Notes: generated from the letters alone by a model not told the origin. Positions 15,092 to 23,230 are shown, counted from the stretch's first letter. The stretch: DNA of 43,496 nt from Nitriliruptoraceae bacterium (GCA_007120465.1 SKNO01000216.1:1-43496); one strand, 5' to 3'. Numbers and translations: made by a program.

Positions 15092-16327
15092 ATGAGCGAC
15101 CGTGTCACCACCCTGCTCCAGGGCGGCTCACCGAGGATGTTCCTCACCGCACGGCGACTGTTCGACGGCCGGACGCCGCAGGCGTTCGACGACTGGGCCA
15201 TCGCCGTCGAAGGGGGCCGGATCGTCGATCTAGGGCGGCGGACGGCGTCGCTGTCGCCGGCAGCCGTCGTCGATCTGGGAGATGCCACGCTGCTACCCGG
15301 CCTGATCGACGTGCACCAGCATCTGGCCTTCGACGCATCGCACGACCCGGTCGCGTCTCTGCAGTCGCTCGATGACACCGCTCTGCTGCGACGGATGCGG
15401 CTGGCTGCGCAGCGGGCCCTCGCCGTGGGGATCACCACGATCCGGGATCTCGGTGATCGCGGCTACCTCGGCTTGGCCCTGCGCGACTCGTTCCGGTCCG
15501 GCCCCGAGGTCGGCCCTCGCATCCTTGCTGCCGGCCCACCCCTGACGGTCCCCGGCGGGCACTGCTGGTTCCTCGGCGGGGAGGCCGAGGGGCCCGATGG
15601 CGTCCGCCAGGCGGTCCGGGACCGGGTGGCGCACGGTGTCGACGTGATCAAGATCATGGCCACCGGCGGGGTACTGACGACCAGATACGGACCCCACGAG
15701 TCGCAGTACACCCGTGCGGAGCTCGCCGCTGCGGTGGACGAGGCCCATGCCCACGGCCTGAAACTCGCCGCGCACGCGCACGGCAGCCGGGGGATCGCCG
15801 ATGCGCTGGCTGCAGGAGCGGACTCGATCGAGCACTGCACGTTCTTCACCGCGGAGGGTGTCGACGCTGACCCCGAGCTACTCGAACGGCTCGCTCGCAG
15901 CGACGTGGCGATCTGCGTGGACGGTGCCTTCCTGCCGGGCGCCGATGCGCCACCTGCGGACATCCGCCAGCGGGTCGACGCCATCATCAACAACCACAGG
16001 ACCCTCTTCCGAGCGGGGGGCCGGATCGTGTGCAGCAGCGATGCCGGCGTCGGACCGAGCAAGCCTCACCACGTGCTACCCCACGGTGTCGTCGCTTTCC
16101 TTCCGACCATCGGGATGACCAACGCACAGGCCATCACCGCCACGACGGCTGTCGCGGCCGAGGTGTGCGGGATCGCCGACACCGTCGGCACCCTCGAGCC
16201 CGGCAAGGACGCCGACATCCTGGCTGTCGCCGGTAACCCGCTCGAGGACCTCACCGCCATCCACGACGTCATCGCGGTCTACACCCGAGGCAGGCAAGCA
16301 CGACCGGACGCGTCCTCGCCCCGATGA
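15092..16327 (+). CDS. Amidohydrolase, imidazolonepropionase/prolidase-like
   Basis: A 411-residue metal-dependent hydrolase of the amidohydrolase superfamily. The metal-site residues are all visible: HxH in LIDVHQHLAF (about residue 72), the probable carboxylated Lys in DVIKIMATGG (about 186), His in KLAAHAHG and SIEHCTFF, and Asp in CSSDAGVG (about 314). The C-terminal beta strand GTLEPGKDADILAVAGNPL is typical. Close relatives hydrolyse cyclic amides, dipeptides or organophosphates; the substrate is not deducible. It starts 6 bp after the BTAD regulator stop, so the two form an operon. Confidence 0.88.
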   Translation: MSDRVTTLLQGGSPRMFLTARRLFDGRTPQAFDDWAIAVEGGRIVDLGRRTASLSPAAVVDLGDATLLPGLIDVHQHLAFDASHDPVASLQSLDDTALLRRMRLAAQRALAVGITTIRDLGDRGYLGLALRDSFRSGPEVGPRILAAGPPLTVPGGHCWFLGGEAEGPDGVRQAVRDRVAHGVDVIKIMATGGVLTTRYGPHESQYTRAELAAAVDEAHAHGLKLAAHAHGSRGIADALAAGADSIEHCTFFTAEGVDADPELLERLARSDVAICVDGAFLPGADAPPADIRQRVDAIINNHRTLFRAGGRIVCSSDAGVGPSKPHHVLPHGVVAFLPTIGMTNAQAITATTAVAAEVCGIADTVGTLEPGKDADILAVAGNPLEDLTAIHDVIAVYTRGRQARPDASSPR

Positions 16328-16479
16328 CCGCCCGCCAGGGACGTGACTCCGGTTCCCGCGACCGAGGTACGACGCGGACCTCGGCGACGGCGGTGCGCGG
16401 TCTGCGGCCGGAGTGTCCACGAGGGCTCGGCAGCGTCACGTGACCGTTGCGGGCGGACGGATCCCCGGTCGTCGCGACG

Positions 16480-16511
16480 GTAACGGAGCCGTAACGAGCG
16501 GAGCGGAGCGT
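16480..16511 (+). promoter_or_regulatory. Candidate activator-type promoter, perfect GTAACG repeat (site D)
   Basis: GTAACG at 16480-16485 and again at 16491-16496 is the only perfect 11-bp-period repeat of the set. A weak -10 (GAGCGT, 16506-16511) follows after 9 bp. It lies 79 bp before the secreted protein gene at 16590. Confidence 0.5.
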
Positions 16512-16589
16512 CACGGTGCCGCGCGCCGACCGGTGCGGGGACCTGGAGCGTCAGCATCGACGCTGGCGCCCGAGCGACAAGGAACTGCG

Positions 16590-16949
16590 ATGAAGCGAAC
16601 GGTCATCCTGGTGCTCAGCGTCGCTTTGCTGGCGACGGTGGCCGTCGGGGCGAGTGTGGCCGGGGAGCACGAGCTGCCGGACCACCCGCACATGATGGTC
16701 CACCAGCCGGAGTTCGAGGTCGTCGACGGGAACCTCTTCGTCGTCGGGTGGAGGCGGTGCGTGGACCTGGCCGCCGGCCGGAGTGTCCCGCTGCACTCCC
16801 ACCACGCGCACCTCCACGTGGGCACCGCCGGTGGCGCATTGACGCACAACGCCGGCATCGACGTCGTACCCGGGGCACCGCTCACACCCTGGTTGAACTG
16901 CGCTGAGCTCGCCGCCGCCCTCCCGATCTTCCTCGGACCTGCAGACTGA
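16590..16949 (+). CDS. Small secreted His-rich protein, unknown function
   Basis: A 119-residue protein with a Sec signal peptide (MKRT, hydrophobic core to about residue 20, cleavage probably near ASVAG). The mature part is His-rich (DHPHMMVHQ, SVPLHSHHAHLHVG) and has two cysteines at residues 57 and 104 that could form a disulfide. The clustered histidines suggest metal binding; this is inference and no family is recognised. AAGGA lies just before the ATG; longer upstream frames lack a signal peptide and are rejected. It is monocistronic, with site D upstream and a strong hairpin downstream. Confidence 0.75.
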   Translation: MKRTVILVLSVALLATVAVGASVAGEHELPDHPHMMVHQPEFEVVDGNLFVVGWRRCVDLAAGRSVPLHSHHAHLHVGTAGGALTHNAGIDVVPGAPLTPWLNCAELAAALPIFLGPAD

Positions 16950-16976
16950 GCAGACAGGCGAACGGAGCTACTGACT

Positions 16977-17004
16977 CGGGCCTCGGCTGGTCGGCCGAGG
17001 CCCG
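16977..17004. terminator. Strong terminator-like hairpin after the secreted protein gene
   Basis: A perfect 11-bp stem (CGGGCCTCGGC at 16977-16987, GCCGAGGCCCG at 16994-17004) with a 6-base loop lies 28 bp after the stop codon. It has no T-tract, as is common in high-GC actinobacteria. Confidence 0.65.
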
Positions 17005-17190
17005 ACGATCTCACCGGAGGCGAGGAGAGCCCGCAAGGACCGGCGGCTGCGGCAGGTCGAGTTCCACAGCATCGACAGGGATGGCGTGCAACACGAACGC
17101 GAGACAGGTCATGCCGAACCACCAGGTGGGCCGACACCGTGGCCTCACACCTCGCCGAGGTCTCCAGTCCACCGCCCTCGGCCATCGGTG
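17005..17190. other. Part of an 845-bp gene-poor stretch (16950-17794)
   Basis: Apart from the hairpin at 16977 and the hydrolase relic at 17191-17466, the stretch from 16950 to the tRNA holds no gene I can support. A lone GTAACG at 17692-17697 lacks the second repeat. Confidence 0.4.
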
Positions 17191-17466
17191 TCACCTGTCG
17201 ATCAGGTGTCCAACGAAACCGGGAGCGGTGGACCGGCCGTCTGCCTCATCACGTGGGATCGAACGGGGACCGTCGACCGGCGAGCTGCCGGCGTCGCCAC
17301 GACGCTGGTGGACGATCCTCCGGAAGCCGTCCGCGAGCGCCAACTCGCTCGCCAACCGCAACAGCTCGTCGACGATCAACGCGGTCTGGGTGAACACCAC
17401 CGGCTCACCTGAGCCCCGGTCACCGACCTCCAGCGTCACGTCGCGAAACAAGCTCGAGATGCCGAA
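17191..17466 (-). pseudogene. Relic of an alpha/beta hydrolase N-terminus
   Basis: The minus-strand translation reads LEVGDRGSGEPVVF, then TALIVDELLRLASELALADGF, then RRIVHQRRGDAGSSPVDGP. This tracks the opening strands of alpha/beta hydrolases (…GSGEPVVLIHG…, …YHRRGYGGSSP…). Gln-Thr replaces the His-Gly oxyanion motif, and the sequence stops at 17191 before the nucleophile elbow GxSxG. The upstream part is unrelated low-complexity translation and there is no start. I read it as a decayed fragment. Confidence 0.6.
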
Positions 17467-17794
17467 TGGCCATCTCCAGCCTCCCTCGCCGATGGCACGA
17501 CCAGTCCATCGTGCGCGACGACCCATCGAACGTTGAGAACGCCGGGCGGCTGCGACTCTTCCCTCAAGATGGTCGCGGATGTCGTCGAGCAGCCGGCGGT
17601 GATGTGGCGCTCGACACCGTTGACCTGGCCGGCCTGACGAAGCTGCCGATCGCGACACCTGGCACGAGGTGACGGCGACCCTGGGTGGGCCGTAACGTGA
17701 CTCGTCGAGCGCCCGTGTCCAGGTTCACCCCCATCGAGGAGCGCGGGATATCCGTTCGGCGTTGCCGCAGGCCAGCGGTAGGTTCTCCTCGCTC

Positions 17795-17880
17795 GCGAGC
17801 GTGGCGGAACTGGCAGACGCGCTGGGTTTAGGTCCCGGTGGGCTTCACGGCCTGTGGGGGTTCGAGTCCCCCCGCTCGCA
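17795..17880 (+). tRNA. tRNA-Leu (anticodon UAG)
   Basis: An 86-nt cloverleaf. The acceptor stem GCGAGCG pairs with CGCTCGC (17873-17879), with discriminator A. The D-arm contains GGCAGACGC, the anticodon loop TTTAGGT gives UAG, the long type-II variable arm is GTGGGCTTCACGGCC, and the T-arm is GGGGGTTCGAGTCCCCC. CCA is not encoded (ACCC follows). Confidence 0.95.
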
Positions 17881-17896
17881 CCCGTGCGCCGGCGCC

Positions 17897-17925
17897 TTGA
17901 CGGATATACATCGGACTCCTATGGT
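17897..17925 (+). promoter_or_regulatory. Housekeeping-type promoter giving a leaderless redoxin mRNA
   Basis: TTGACG (17897-17902), 17-bp spacer, TATGGT (17920-17925). The ATG of the redoxin gene is at 17932, seven bases after the -10, which is the expected transcription start; no RBS is present. The mRNA is therefore probably leaderless. Confidence 0.7.
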
Positions 17926-17931
17926 TCCGCC

Positions 17932-18474
17932 ATGCGGACAGGAAGCACGGCACCGGAACTCGACGTGAGCGGATGGCTCCAGGGCCTCCCCGTCACGTTG
18001 GCCGAGCTGCGCGGTCGCGTCGTGATGCTCGAGACGTTCCAGATGCTCTGCCCCGGGTGCGTGGCCTACGGCCTGCCCTTGGCGCAACGCGTCCACCGGT
18101 CGTTCCCATCGACCGACGTCACGGTGATCGGCCTGCACACCGTCTTCGAGCATCACGACGTCATGGGGCGCGACGCTCTGGCGGCGTTCGTGTCGGAGTA
18201 CCAGCTCGAGTTCCCGATCGCGATCGACCGGCACGAGAACGATCCGGTCCCCGTGACGATGCAGCGCTACCAGCTGCGGGGCACGCCGTCCACGGTGCTG
18301 ATCGATCGTGACGGGCGTATCGCCCACTCGGCCTTCGGTGCGTTCGACGAGCTCGCGCTCGGTGCGCAGATCGGGCGCCTGCTGACCGAGCACCCGACCC
18401 CCGGTGCTGCGCCAACCCAGCCGGCACCTCACGATGCACCGGTCTGCGAACCGGGGCGTCCATGCGTCGGGTGA
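17932..18474 (+). CDS. TlpA/AhpC-like redoxin
   Basis: A 180-residue thioredoxin-fold protein. The active site MLCPGC (Cys40, Cys43) follows the strand GRVVMLETFQ. The cis-Pro loop RGTPSTVLIDRDG lies near residue 118, and the C-terminus is disordered, ending in PVCEPGRPCVG with two extra cysteines that could act as resolving or metal-binding residues. There is no signal peptide, so it is cytosolic. It is likely a thiol-disulfide reductase or peroxidase. The promoter at 17897 makes it leaderless. The MarR gene starts 19 bp downstream, so the pair are probably co-transcribed. Confidence 0.87.
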   Translation: MRTGSTAPELDVSGWLQGLPVTLAELRGRVVMLETFQMLCPGCVAYGLPLAQRVHRSFPSTDVTVIGLHTVFEHHDVMGRDALAAFVSEYQLEFPIAIDRHENDPVPVTMQRYQLRGTPSTVLIDRDGRIAHSAFGAFDELALGAQIGRLLTEHPTPGAAPTQPAPHDAPVCEPGRPCVG

Positions 18475-18493
18475 GACCGGACCGTGCTGCACC

Positions 18494-19129
18494 GTGGTGA
18501 CCGACCCGGCGGTAACCGACGTGGATGACCGGAACGACCGAGTGGCGGTCAAGATCGTGGCGGCCATGGATCGACTTGCCCGCGGACGACGATCGCACCG
18601 TCAGGCGATCGCCTCCCACCACGGGCTCACCCCCCTCCAGCTCGACCTGCTGACCACGCTCGCCGACGGTCCTCCCCCCGAACCGCTGGTGGGTCGTCTC
18701 GCCCGCGAACTGGGGGTGTCGCAACCGACGATCACCGACTCCCTCGGGGCGCTGGAGCACAAGGAGCTCGTGACGCGCGACCGTGACGATGCCGACCGCC
18801 GACGCACCGCCGTCGCGCTCACCGCCGTGGGGAGCGACCTCGTCGACCGCTTGCGGGCAGCCGAGCGCGAGCTCGTCCACCGTGTCGGTGCGCTGCACCA
18901 CAGCGACCAGGAAGCGATCCTCGAAGGCCTGCTGACCCTCATCGCACGACACGTCGACGCCGGACACATCGCGGTCGCCCGCACCTGCATGACCTGCCAC
19001 TTCCACCAACCGACGCCGACCGGTGGACACCGATGCACGCTGCTCGAGCTCGACCTCCCTCCAGCCGATCTTCGCGTCAACTGCCCGGAGCATGAGCCCG
19101 CCCACGCCGCGACCGACACGTCGGCCTAG
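18494..19129 (+). CDS. MarR-family regulator with Cys/His-rich C-terminus
   Basis: About 211 residues. A MarR winged helix (about 40-140) is visible: LTPLQLDLLTTLADGP, then LARELGVSQPTITDSLGALEHKELV, with the wing DRDDADRRRTAVALT. The last 50 residues carry CMTCHFH, HRC and NCPEHEP, a pattern seen in a MarR subgroup and plausibly binding a metal or sensing thiol oxidation. Starts are tandem GTG codons at 18494/18497 without a clear RBS; GTG 18521 is possible. It follows the redoxin gene directly, so it may regulate that redox function. Confidence 0.85.
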   Translation: MVTDPAVTDVDDRNDRVAVKIVAAMDRLARGRRSHRQAIASHHGLTPLQLDLLTTLADGPPPEPLVGRLARELGVSQPTITDSLGALEHKELVTRDRDDADRRRTAVALTAVGSDLVDRLRAAERELVHRVGALHHSDQEAILEGLLTLIARHVDAGHIAVARTCMTCHFHQPTPTGGHRCTLLELDLPPADLRVNCPEHEPAHAATDTSA

Positions 19130-19164
19130 CGATCGGCGCGACGCCCACCCGGACCCCGGAGGGG

Positions 19165-19464
19165 TCAGCCACCTGCAGGTGGCCCGCTCGGGGGACCGCC
19201 TCGGGTGAGGCGCTCGACGTACCCGGTGAGCCGTTCGACCGGACCAGGATCGAGGTCAGGCCGTTGCTGCCTGATCGCGTCGATGACCCGTTCCACGGTG
19301 GTCGCCTCGATCGAGCATCGATCGCAGTGCCGGAGGTGCTCGGTGACGAGTTCGGCGTCCTCGGGCCCGAGTTCGCCGTCGAGGTAGCCCTGCAGCACCG
19401 CGCCGACCTCGTGGCAGTCGGGCTCCGGTGGCAGCGGCAAGGGTTGTCTACGACGGATCCTCAT
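19165..19464 (-). CDS. Zinc anti-sigma factor, RsrA-like
   Basis: A 99-residue zf-HC2 protein. It has CHEVGAVLQGYLDGEL (about residue 17) followed by HLRHCDRC (about 44-51), which is the HxxxCxxC zinc-binding pattern of the RsrA/ChrR-like anti-sigma (ZAS) family. The remaining residues form a helical tail with a Pro/Gly-rich end. The ATG overlaps the sigma factor stop (ATGA), as expected for a sigma/anti-sigma pair. Redox-sensitive release is typical of RsrA and is inferred here. Confidence 0.9.
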   Translation of the reverse strand: MRIRRRQPLPLPPEPDCHEVGAVLQGYLDGELGPEDAELVTEHLRHCDRCSIEATTVERVIDAIRQQRPDLDPGPVERLTGYVERLTRGGPPSGPPAGG

Positions 19465-20021
19465 CGGTCTGACTCCATGAAGCCGGACTGCTCCAGGTGA
19501 GCGCGAACCTTGCGTCGGGCGCGGTGGAGGCGACTCATCACGGTCCCGACCGGGACCTCGAGCAGATCCGCGGCCTCCTGGTAGCTCAGCCCGTCCAGAT
19601 CGACGAGCGCGACGACCGCCCGATGGTTGGCCGACAGCGCCGCGATCGCGTCGCGGACGAGCGGGTCGAACTGGTCGTGCAGGGCCCGCTCGGACGTCCC
19701 GTCCTGGCGACCGTCCACTCCCTGGTCGGGGAGCCGTTGTGCCACCTCGTCGTCGAGCAGGTCCGGACGACGCTTGCGTAGCCGGTTGTAGTGGGTGTTA
19801 CGGAGGATCGTCAGCAGCCATGCTCGCGGGTAGCGACCGTCGAACCCGTCGAACCCACGGTAGGCGCGCAGCAGCGCGTCCTGGACCAGATCCTCCGCCT
19901 CGGTCGTGCTGCGCGTCAACCGTCGCGCCACCCGGTAGAGCACCTCGAGCTCCGAGAGCACCTGCTCCCGGAACCGGTCCTCGCGCGTCTCGTTCGCCAC
20001 CTCACACACGCTACCGCTCAC
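19461..20021 (-). CDS. ECF sigma factor, SigR-like
   Basis: About 186 residues. Sigma region 2 is visible (LYRVARRLTRSTTEAEDLVQDALLRAYRGFDGFDG, with RAWLLTILRNTHYNRLRKRRP). Region 4 (AIAALSANHRAVVALVDLDGLSYQEAADLLEVPVGTVMSRLHRARRKVR) is a complete sigma-70 r4 helix-turn-helix. This fits the SigR/ECF12 group, partnered with a zinc anti-sigma. In-frame GTG starts at 20021, 20009 and 20000 all keep the domains intact; I use 20021. It is divergent from the ynj-like operon, and a GGAAG-N18-GTT element lies upstream. Confidence 0.9.
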   Translation of the reverse strand: MSGSVCEVANETREDRFREQVLSELEVLYRVARRLTRSTTEAEDLVQDALLRAYRGFDGFDGRYPRAWLLTILRNTHYNRLRKRRPDLLDDEVAQRLPDQGVDGRQDGTSERALHDQFDPLVRDAIAALSANHRAVVALVDLDGLSYQEAADLLEVPVGTVMSRLHRARRKVRAHLEQSGFMESDR

Positions 20022-20051
20022 CGAACCATCCTGGTCGCTCGTGGTCCGGGT

Positions 20052-20078
20052 CAACACGCTGAGGACGAGGAGCCTTCC
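20052..20078 (-). promoter_or_regulatory. Possible SigR-type autoregulatory promoter
   Basis: On the minus strand GGAAG (20078-20074), an 18-bp gap and GTTG (20055-20052) resemble the GGAAT-N18-GTT consensus of SigR-type sigma factors, about 30 bp before the sigma gene. The match is imperfect (G for T). Confidence 0.4.
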
Positions 20079-20181
20079 GTCCTGGTCGGGTGGAAGCATC
20101 CGTCGTCGAACCGGGTTGGGTGGCTCGGGGGCCACGCCCAGCGTGAGGCCCCACCGTTCCCGTCGTCGGAGGGTCTCCGCC

Positions 20182-21459
20182 GTGCACACCCGCATCCGGG
20201 GGGCGATCCCCCTGCTGCTCCTCGCCCTCGTCTCGACGGCCTGCGGCGCCGCCGATGCGACCGGCGACGTCACCCGAGAGGGGTCCTCCATCGATCCCGG
20301 TGACTGGGAGGACGTCCTCGCCGCGGCCGACGGCACGACGCTGGACCTGTACATGTGGGGTGGCAGCGCCGAGATCAACCGGTTCGTCGACGAGGTGTAC
20401 GGGCCGCGACTGTCGGGGTTCGGGATCACGCTCAATCGGGTCCCGCTCGCCGACACCGCCGACGCCGTCAACGCGGTGCTCGCCGAACTCGAGGCCGGAC
20501 GGACCTCCGGCGGTGCGGTCGATCTCATCTGGATCAACGGCGAGAACTTCGCCACGATGCGCCAAGCGGACGCGCTGCTGTCCGGATGGGCCGAACAGCT
20601 ACCGAACGCCGCCTTGGTGGACTGGACCGACCCCGCCATCGCGTTCGATGCCGGCCGGCCCGTCGACGGCGCCGAGTCGCCGTGGGGCAGCGCTCAGTTC
20701 CAGTTCGTCTACGACACGGCACGCACGGACCCGACGCAGCTCCCCCGCTCCTACGCCGAACTCGCCGACTGGATCGTGGACAACCCGGGCCGGTTCACCT
20801 ACCCGGCACCACCAGCCTTCCACGGCACACGGTTCGTCAAGCAGTGGTTCTACGAGCTCGCCGGTGGCCCGGACCCGTGGGTCGACGGGTTCGACGAGGA
20901 CGCCTACGTGCAGGCCGCTGCACCCCTGTGGGACCTGCTCGACGATCTGCGACCCCACCTGTGGCGTGGCGGGGAGACCTACCCCAACGACATCGCCGAT
21001 CTCGACCGGCTGTTCGCCAACGGCGAGGTCGACCTCACCTTCACGCAACTGCCAGCCGGGATCGGCGCCAACGTCGACGCCGGCACCCTGCCCCCGACGG
21101 CACGACCTTTCGTGTTCGACACCGGCGCGATCGCCGACCACCACTACCTCGCCATCCCCGTCAACGCCGGCGACCCCGCCGCAGCGATGGTCTTCGCCGA
21201 CCTCGTCCTCGAACCGGAGCTCCAGGCGGCGAAGCTCGATCCCGCGAACGGCTGGGGTGACGGACTCGCGATCGCGATCGACCGCCTCGACGACGGCCAG
21301 GCAACCACGCTGGACACGATCGTGCGCGGCCTGGGCGACACCGCCGTGGACCAGGACCGACTCGCGGAGGTTCGGCTGCCCGACTCGCTGGGCGAGCACA
21401 CCCAGGCCCTCGAGCACGACTGGAACCGGTTCATCCGTCAACGCCGTCCGCGGTCCTGA
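20182..21459 (+). CDS. ynjB: YnjB-like ABC transporter substrate-binding lipoprotein
   Basis: A 425-residue lipoprotein. The GTG start has GGAGGG eight bases upstream, and a lipobox LVSTAC places the lipidated Cys at residue 21. The mature part is a periplasmic-type binding protein of the YnjB family (LDLYMWGGSAEINRFVDEVYG, VDLIWINGENFATMRQADAL). The neighbours match the E. coli order ynjB-ynjC-ynjD with ynjF. The substrate of YnjBCD is not known. Longer upstream frames lack an RBS and are Arg-rich, so they are rejected. It heads an operon in which all genes overlap by one to four bases, divergent from the ECF sigma factor. Confidence 0.87.
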   Translation: MHTRIRGAIPLLLLALVSTACGAADATGDVTREGSSIDPGDWEDVLAAADGTTLDLYMWGGSAEINRFVDEVYGPRLSGFGITLNRVPLADTADAVNAVLAELEAGRTSGGAVDLIWINGENFATMRQADALLSGWAEQLPNAALVDWTDPAIAFDAGRPVDGAESPWGSAQFQFVYDTARTDPTQLPRSYAELADWIVDNPGRFTYPAPPAFHGTRFVKQWFYELAGGPDPWVDGFDEDAYVQAAAPLWDLLDDLRPHLWRGGETYPNDIADLDRLFANGEVDLTFTQLPAGIGANVDAGTLPPTARPFVFDTGAIADHHYLAIPVNAGDPAAAMVFADLVLEPELQAAKLDPANGWGDGLAIAIDRLDDGQATTLDTIVRGLGDTAVDQDRLAEVRLPDSLGEHTQALEHDWNRFIRQRRPRS

Positions 21460-22370
21460 TGGGCGACCGATCGGTGCTCCACACCCGCGCTCGGCGAGCG
21501 CTGCGGCACGAGAGCGTCCGGACCTGGGCGGCGCTGACGCCAGCGGTCACGCTCGTGTTGACGCTCTTCGGGGGCGCGGTGGTGCTGGCGCTGGTCCGAT
21601 CCTTCGGCCTGCTCGGGACCGACCCCTCCGCACGCCCGTCGCTCGACGCGTACCGGCGACTACTCGTCGACCCGGAGGTCGGCCGGTCCCTGCTCCTGAC
21701 GCTCCACGTCGCGGTCGTCTCCTCGACGCTCGCGGTCGTCCTCGGCATCGGGGCCGCCCTCCTCCTGCGTGGCCTGGGACGTGGGCGACGCCTCACCACG
21801 ACCCTCTTCCAGCTCAACCTGCCCGTCCCCCACGTCATCGGGGCGGTGGCGATCCTCTCCCTGCTCGGCCAGAGCGGCCTGCTGTCGCGGGCCGCCACCC
21901 GCATCGGGATGATCGACGAGCCAGCCAGCTTCCCGGCGCTCGTCTTCGATCCCTACGCGATCGGGATCATCGTCCAGTACGTCTGGAAGGAGGTGCCCTT
22001 CGTCGGCATCGTGGCCCTCGCGATCCTGCACTCGACCGGGGATGACCTTGAGGAGGCGGCGCGGACCCTCGGCGCCACGTCCTGGCAACGACTGCGCCAC
22101 GTGACGTTGCCCCTACTCCTGCCAGGGGTCCTCTCGGCCGCGGTGATCGTGTTCGCCTTCACCTTCGGGACCTTCGAGGTCCCCCTCCTGCTCGGCAGCA
22201 GCTTCCCCGCCGTGCTGCCCGTGCTCGCCCACCAGCGCTACACCGACGTCGATCTCGCCTCCCGACCCGAGGCGATGGCGATCAGCGCCGTGATCACGCT
22301 GCTCGTCCTGGCCGTGGTCGTGGCCGGGACCACCCTGGCGCGTCGGACGGTCCGGCAGGACGCCGCGTGA
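21459..22370 (+). CDS. YnjC-like ABC permease, N-terminal half homologue
   Basis: A 303-residue membrane protein with six to seven helices and the binding-protein-dependent transport signature EEAARTLGATSWQRLRHVTLP (about residue 200), which contacts the ATPase. E. coli YnjC is one long chain with two permease halves; here the halves are separate genes, this one corresponding to the first. Its ATG overlaps the ynjB stop by one base. Confidence 0.88.
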   Translation: MGDRSVLHTRARRALRHESVRTWAALTPAVTLVLTLFGGAVVLALVRSFGLLGTDPSARPSLDAYRRLLVDPEVGRSLLLTLHVAVVSSTLAVVLGIGAALLLRGLGRGRRLTTTLFQLNLPVPHVIGAVAILSLLGQSGLLSRAATRIGMIDEPASFPALVFDPYAIGIIVQYVWKEVPFVGIVALAILHSTGDDLEEAARTLGATSWQRLRHVTLPLLLPGVLSAAVIVFAFTFGTFEVPLLLGSSFPAVLPVLAHQRYTDVDLASRPEAMAISAVITLLVLAVVVAGTTLARRTVRQDAA

Positions 22371-23230
22371 CCGCGATCGACTCCCGTCCCACGAGCTCGC
22401 CCGCCGAGGTGCAAGGCGTCGGGTCCGGCCGGAGAGGGTCGGTCCGATCCGTGGTGGTCGGCACGATGCTCACGCTGCTGCTGCTGCCGTTCGTCCCGCT
22501 CGTGTTGGCCAGCCTCGCGGACGGCTACTTCTACCCGCAGGTGGTCCCGGAGCGGTGGAGCACGCGCGCGTGGGCGATCGTGCTCGATCCCGACGGTCGA
22601 ACCTGGGCCGCCCTGCGAGACACGGTCGGCATCGCCGTGGTCGTCATGATCGTCTCTCTCGTCGTGGCGGTACCGGCGGGACGGGTGCTCGGGACACGAC
22701 GCTTCCGAGGCAAGCGGGTCATCGAACTGCTCCTGCTCTCGCCGGTGCTGGTGCCCACGATCGCCGTCGCCCTCGGCATCCACGTGGTGTTCCTGCGGCT
22801 CGGGCTCGCTGGTGGCGTCGCAGGCGTCGTGCTCGTCCACCTGATCCCGGCGACGCCGTACGTGGTCCTGCTCAGCGCCGGGGTGTTCGCGAACGCCGAA
22901 CTCGAGCTCGAGGCCCAGGCGCGCGCCCTCGGTGCCAGCTGGTGGCAGGCGCGGCGGCACGTCACCCTCCGCCTCATCGCACCCGGGCTGGCCGTGGCCG
23001 CGCTGTTCGGGTTCCTGATCTCGTGGGGGCAGTACGTGCTGACGCTCGTGATCGGTGGCGGGCGCGTCGTGACCCTCCCGATCCTGCTGTTCGCGACCGC
23101 CTCGGGTGGTGATGCGGCGGTCACCGCCGCGACCGCGTTGTTCCACGGCTTGCCCGCGATCGTGCTGCTGGTGGCCACCACGCGCGTGCTCGGTGGCGCC
23201 GGTCTCGCGACCTTCGGAGGTGCCCGGTGA
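22367..23230 (+). CDS. YnjC-like ABC permease, C-terminal half homologue
   Basis: A 287-residue membrane protein with about six helices and the EAA loop LEAQARALGASWWQARRHVTL (about residue 182). GTGA overlap with the preceding permease. With that protein it should form the heterodimeric membrane channel served by the ATPase that follows. Confidence 0.88.
   Translation: MTAIDSRPTSSPAEVQGVGSGRRGSVRSVVVGTMLTLLLLPFVPLVLASLADGYFYPQVVPERWSTRAWAIVLDPDGRTWAALRDTVGIAVVVMIVSLVVAVPAGRVLGTRRFRGKRVIELLLLSPVLVPTIAVALGIHVVFLRLGLAGGVAGVVLVHLIPATPYVVLLSAGVFANAELELEAQARALGASWWQARRHVTLRLIAPGLAVAALFGFLISWGQYVLTLVIGGGRVVTLPILLFATASGGDAAVTAATALFHGLPAIVLLVATTRVLGGAGLATFGGAR

Noticed and set aside
17692-17697. GTAACG upstream of the tRNA-Leu gene as a sixth regulator site
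   Set aside because: There is no second repeat 11 bp away (CGTCGA) and no -10 at the required distance.
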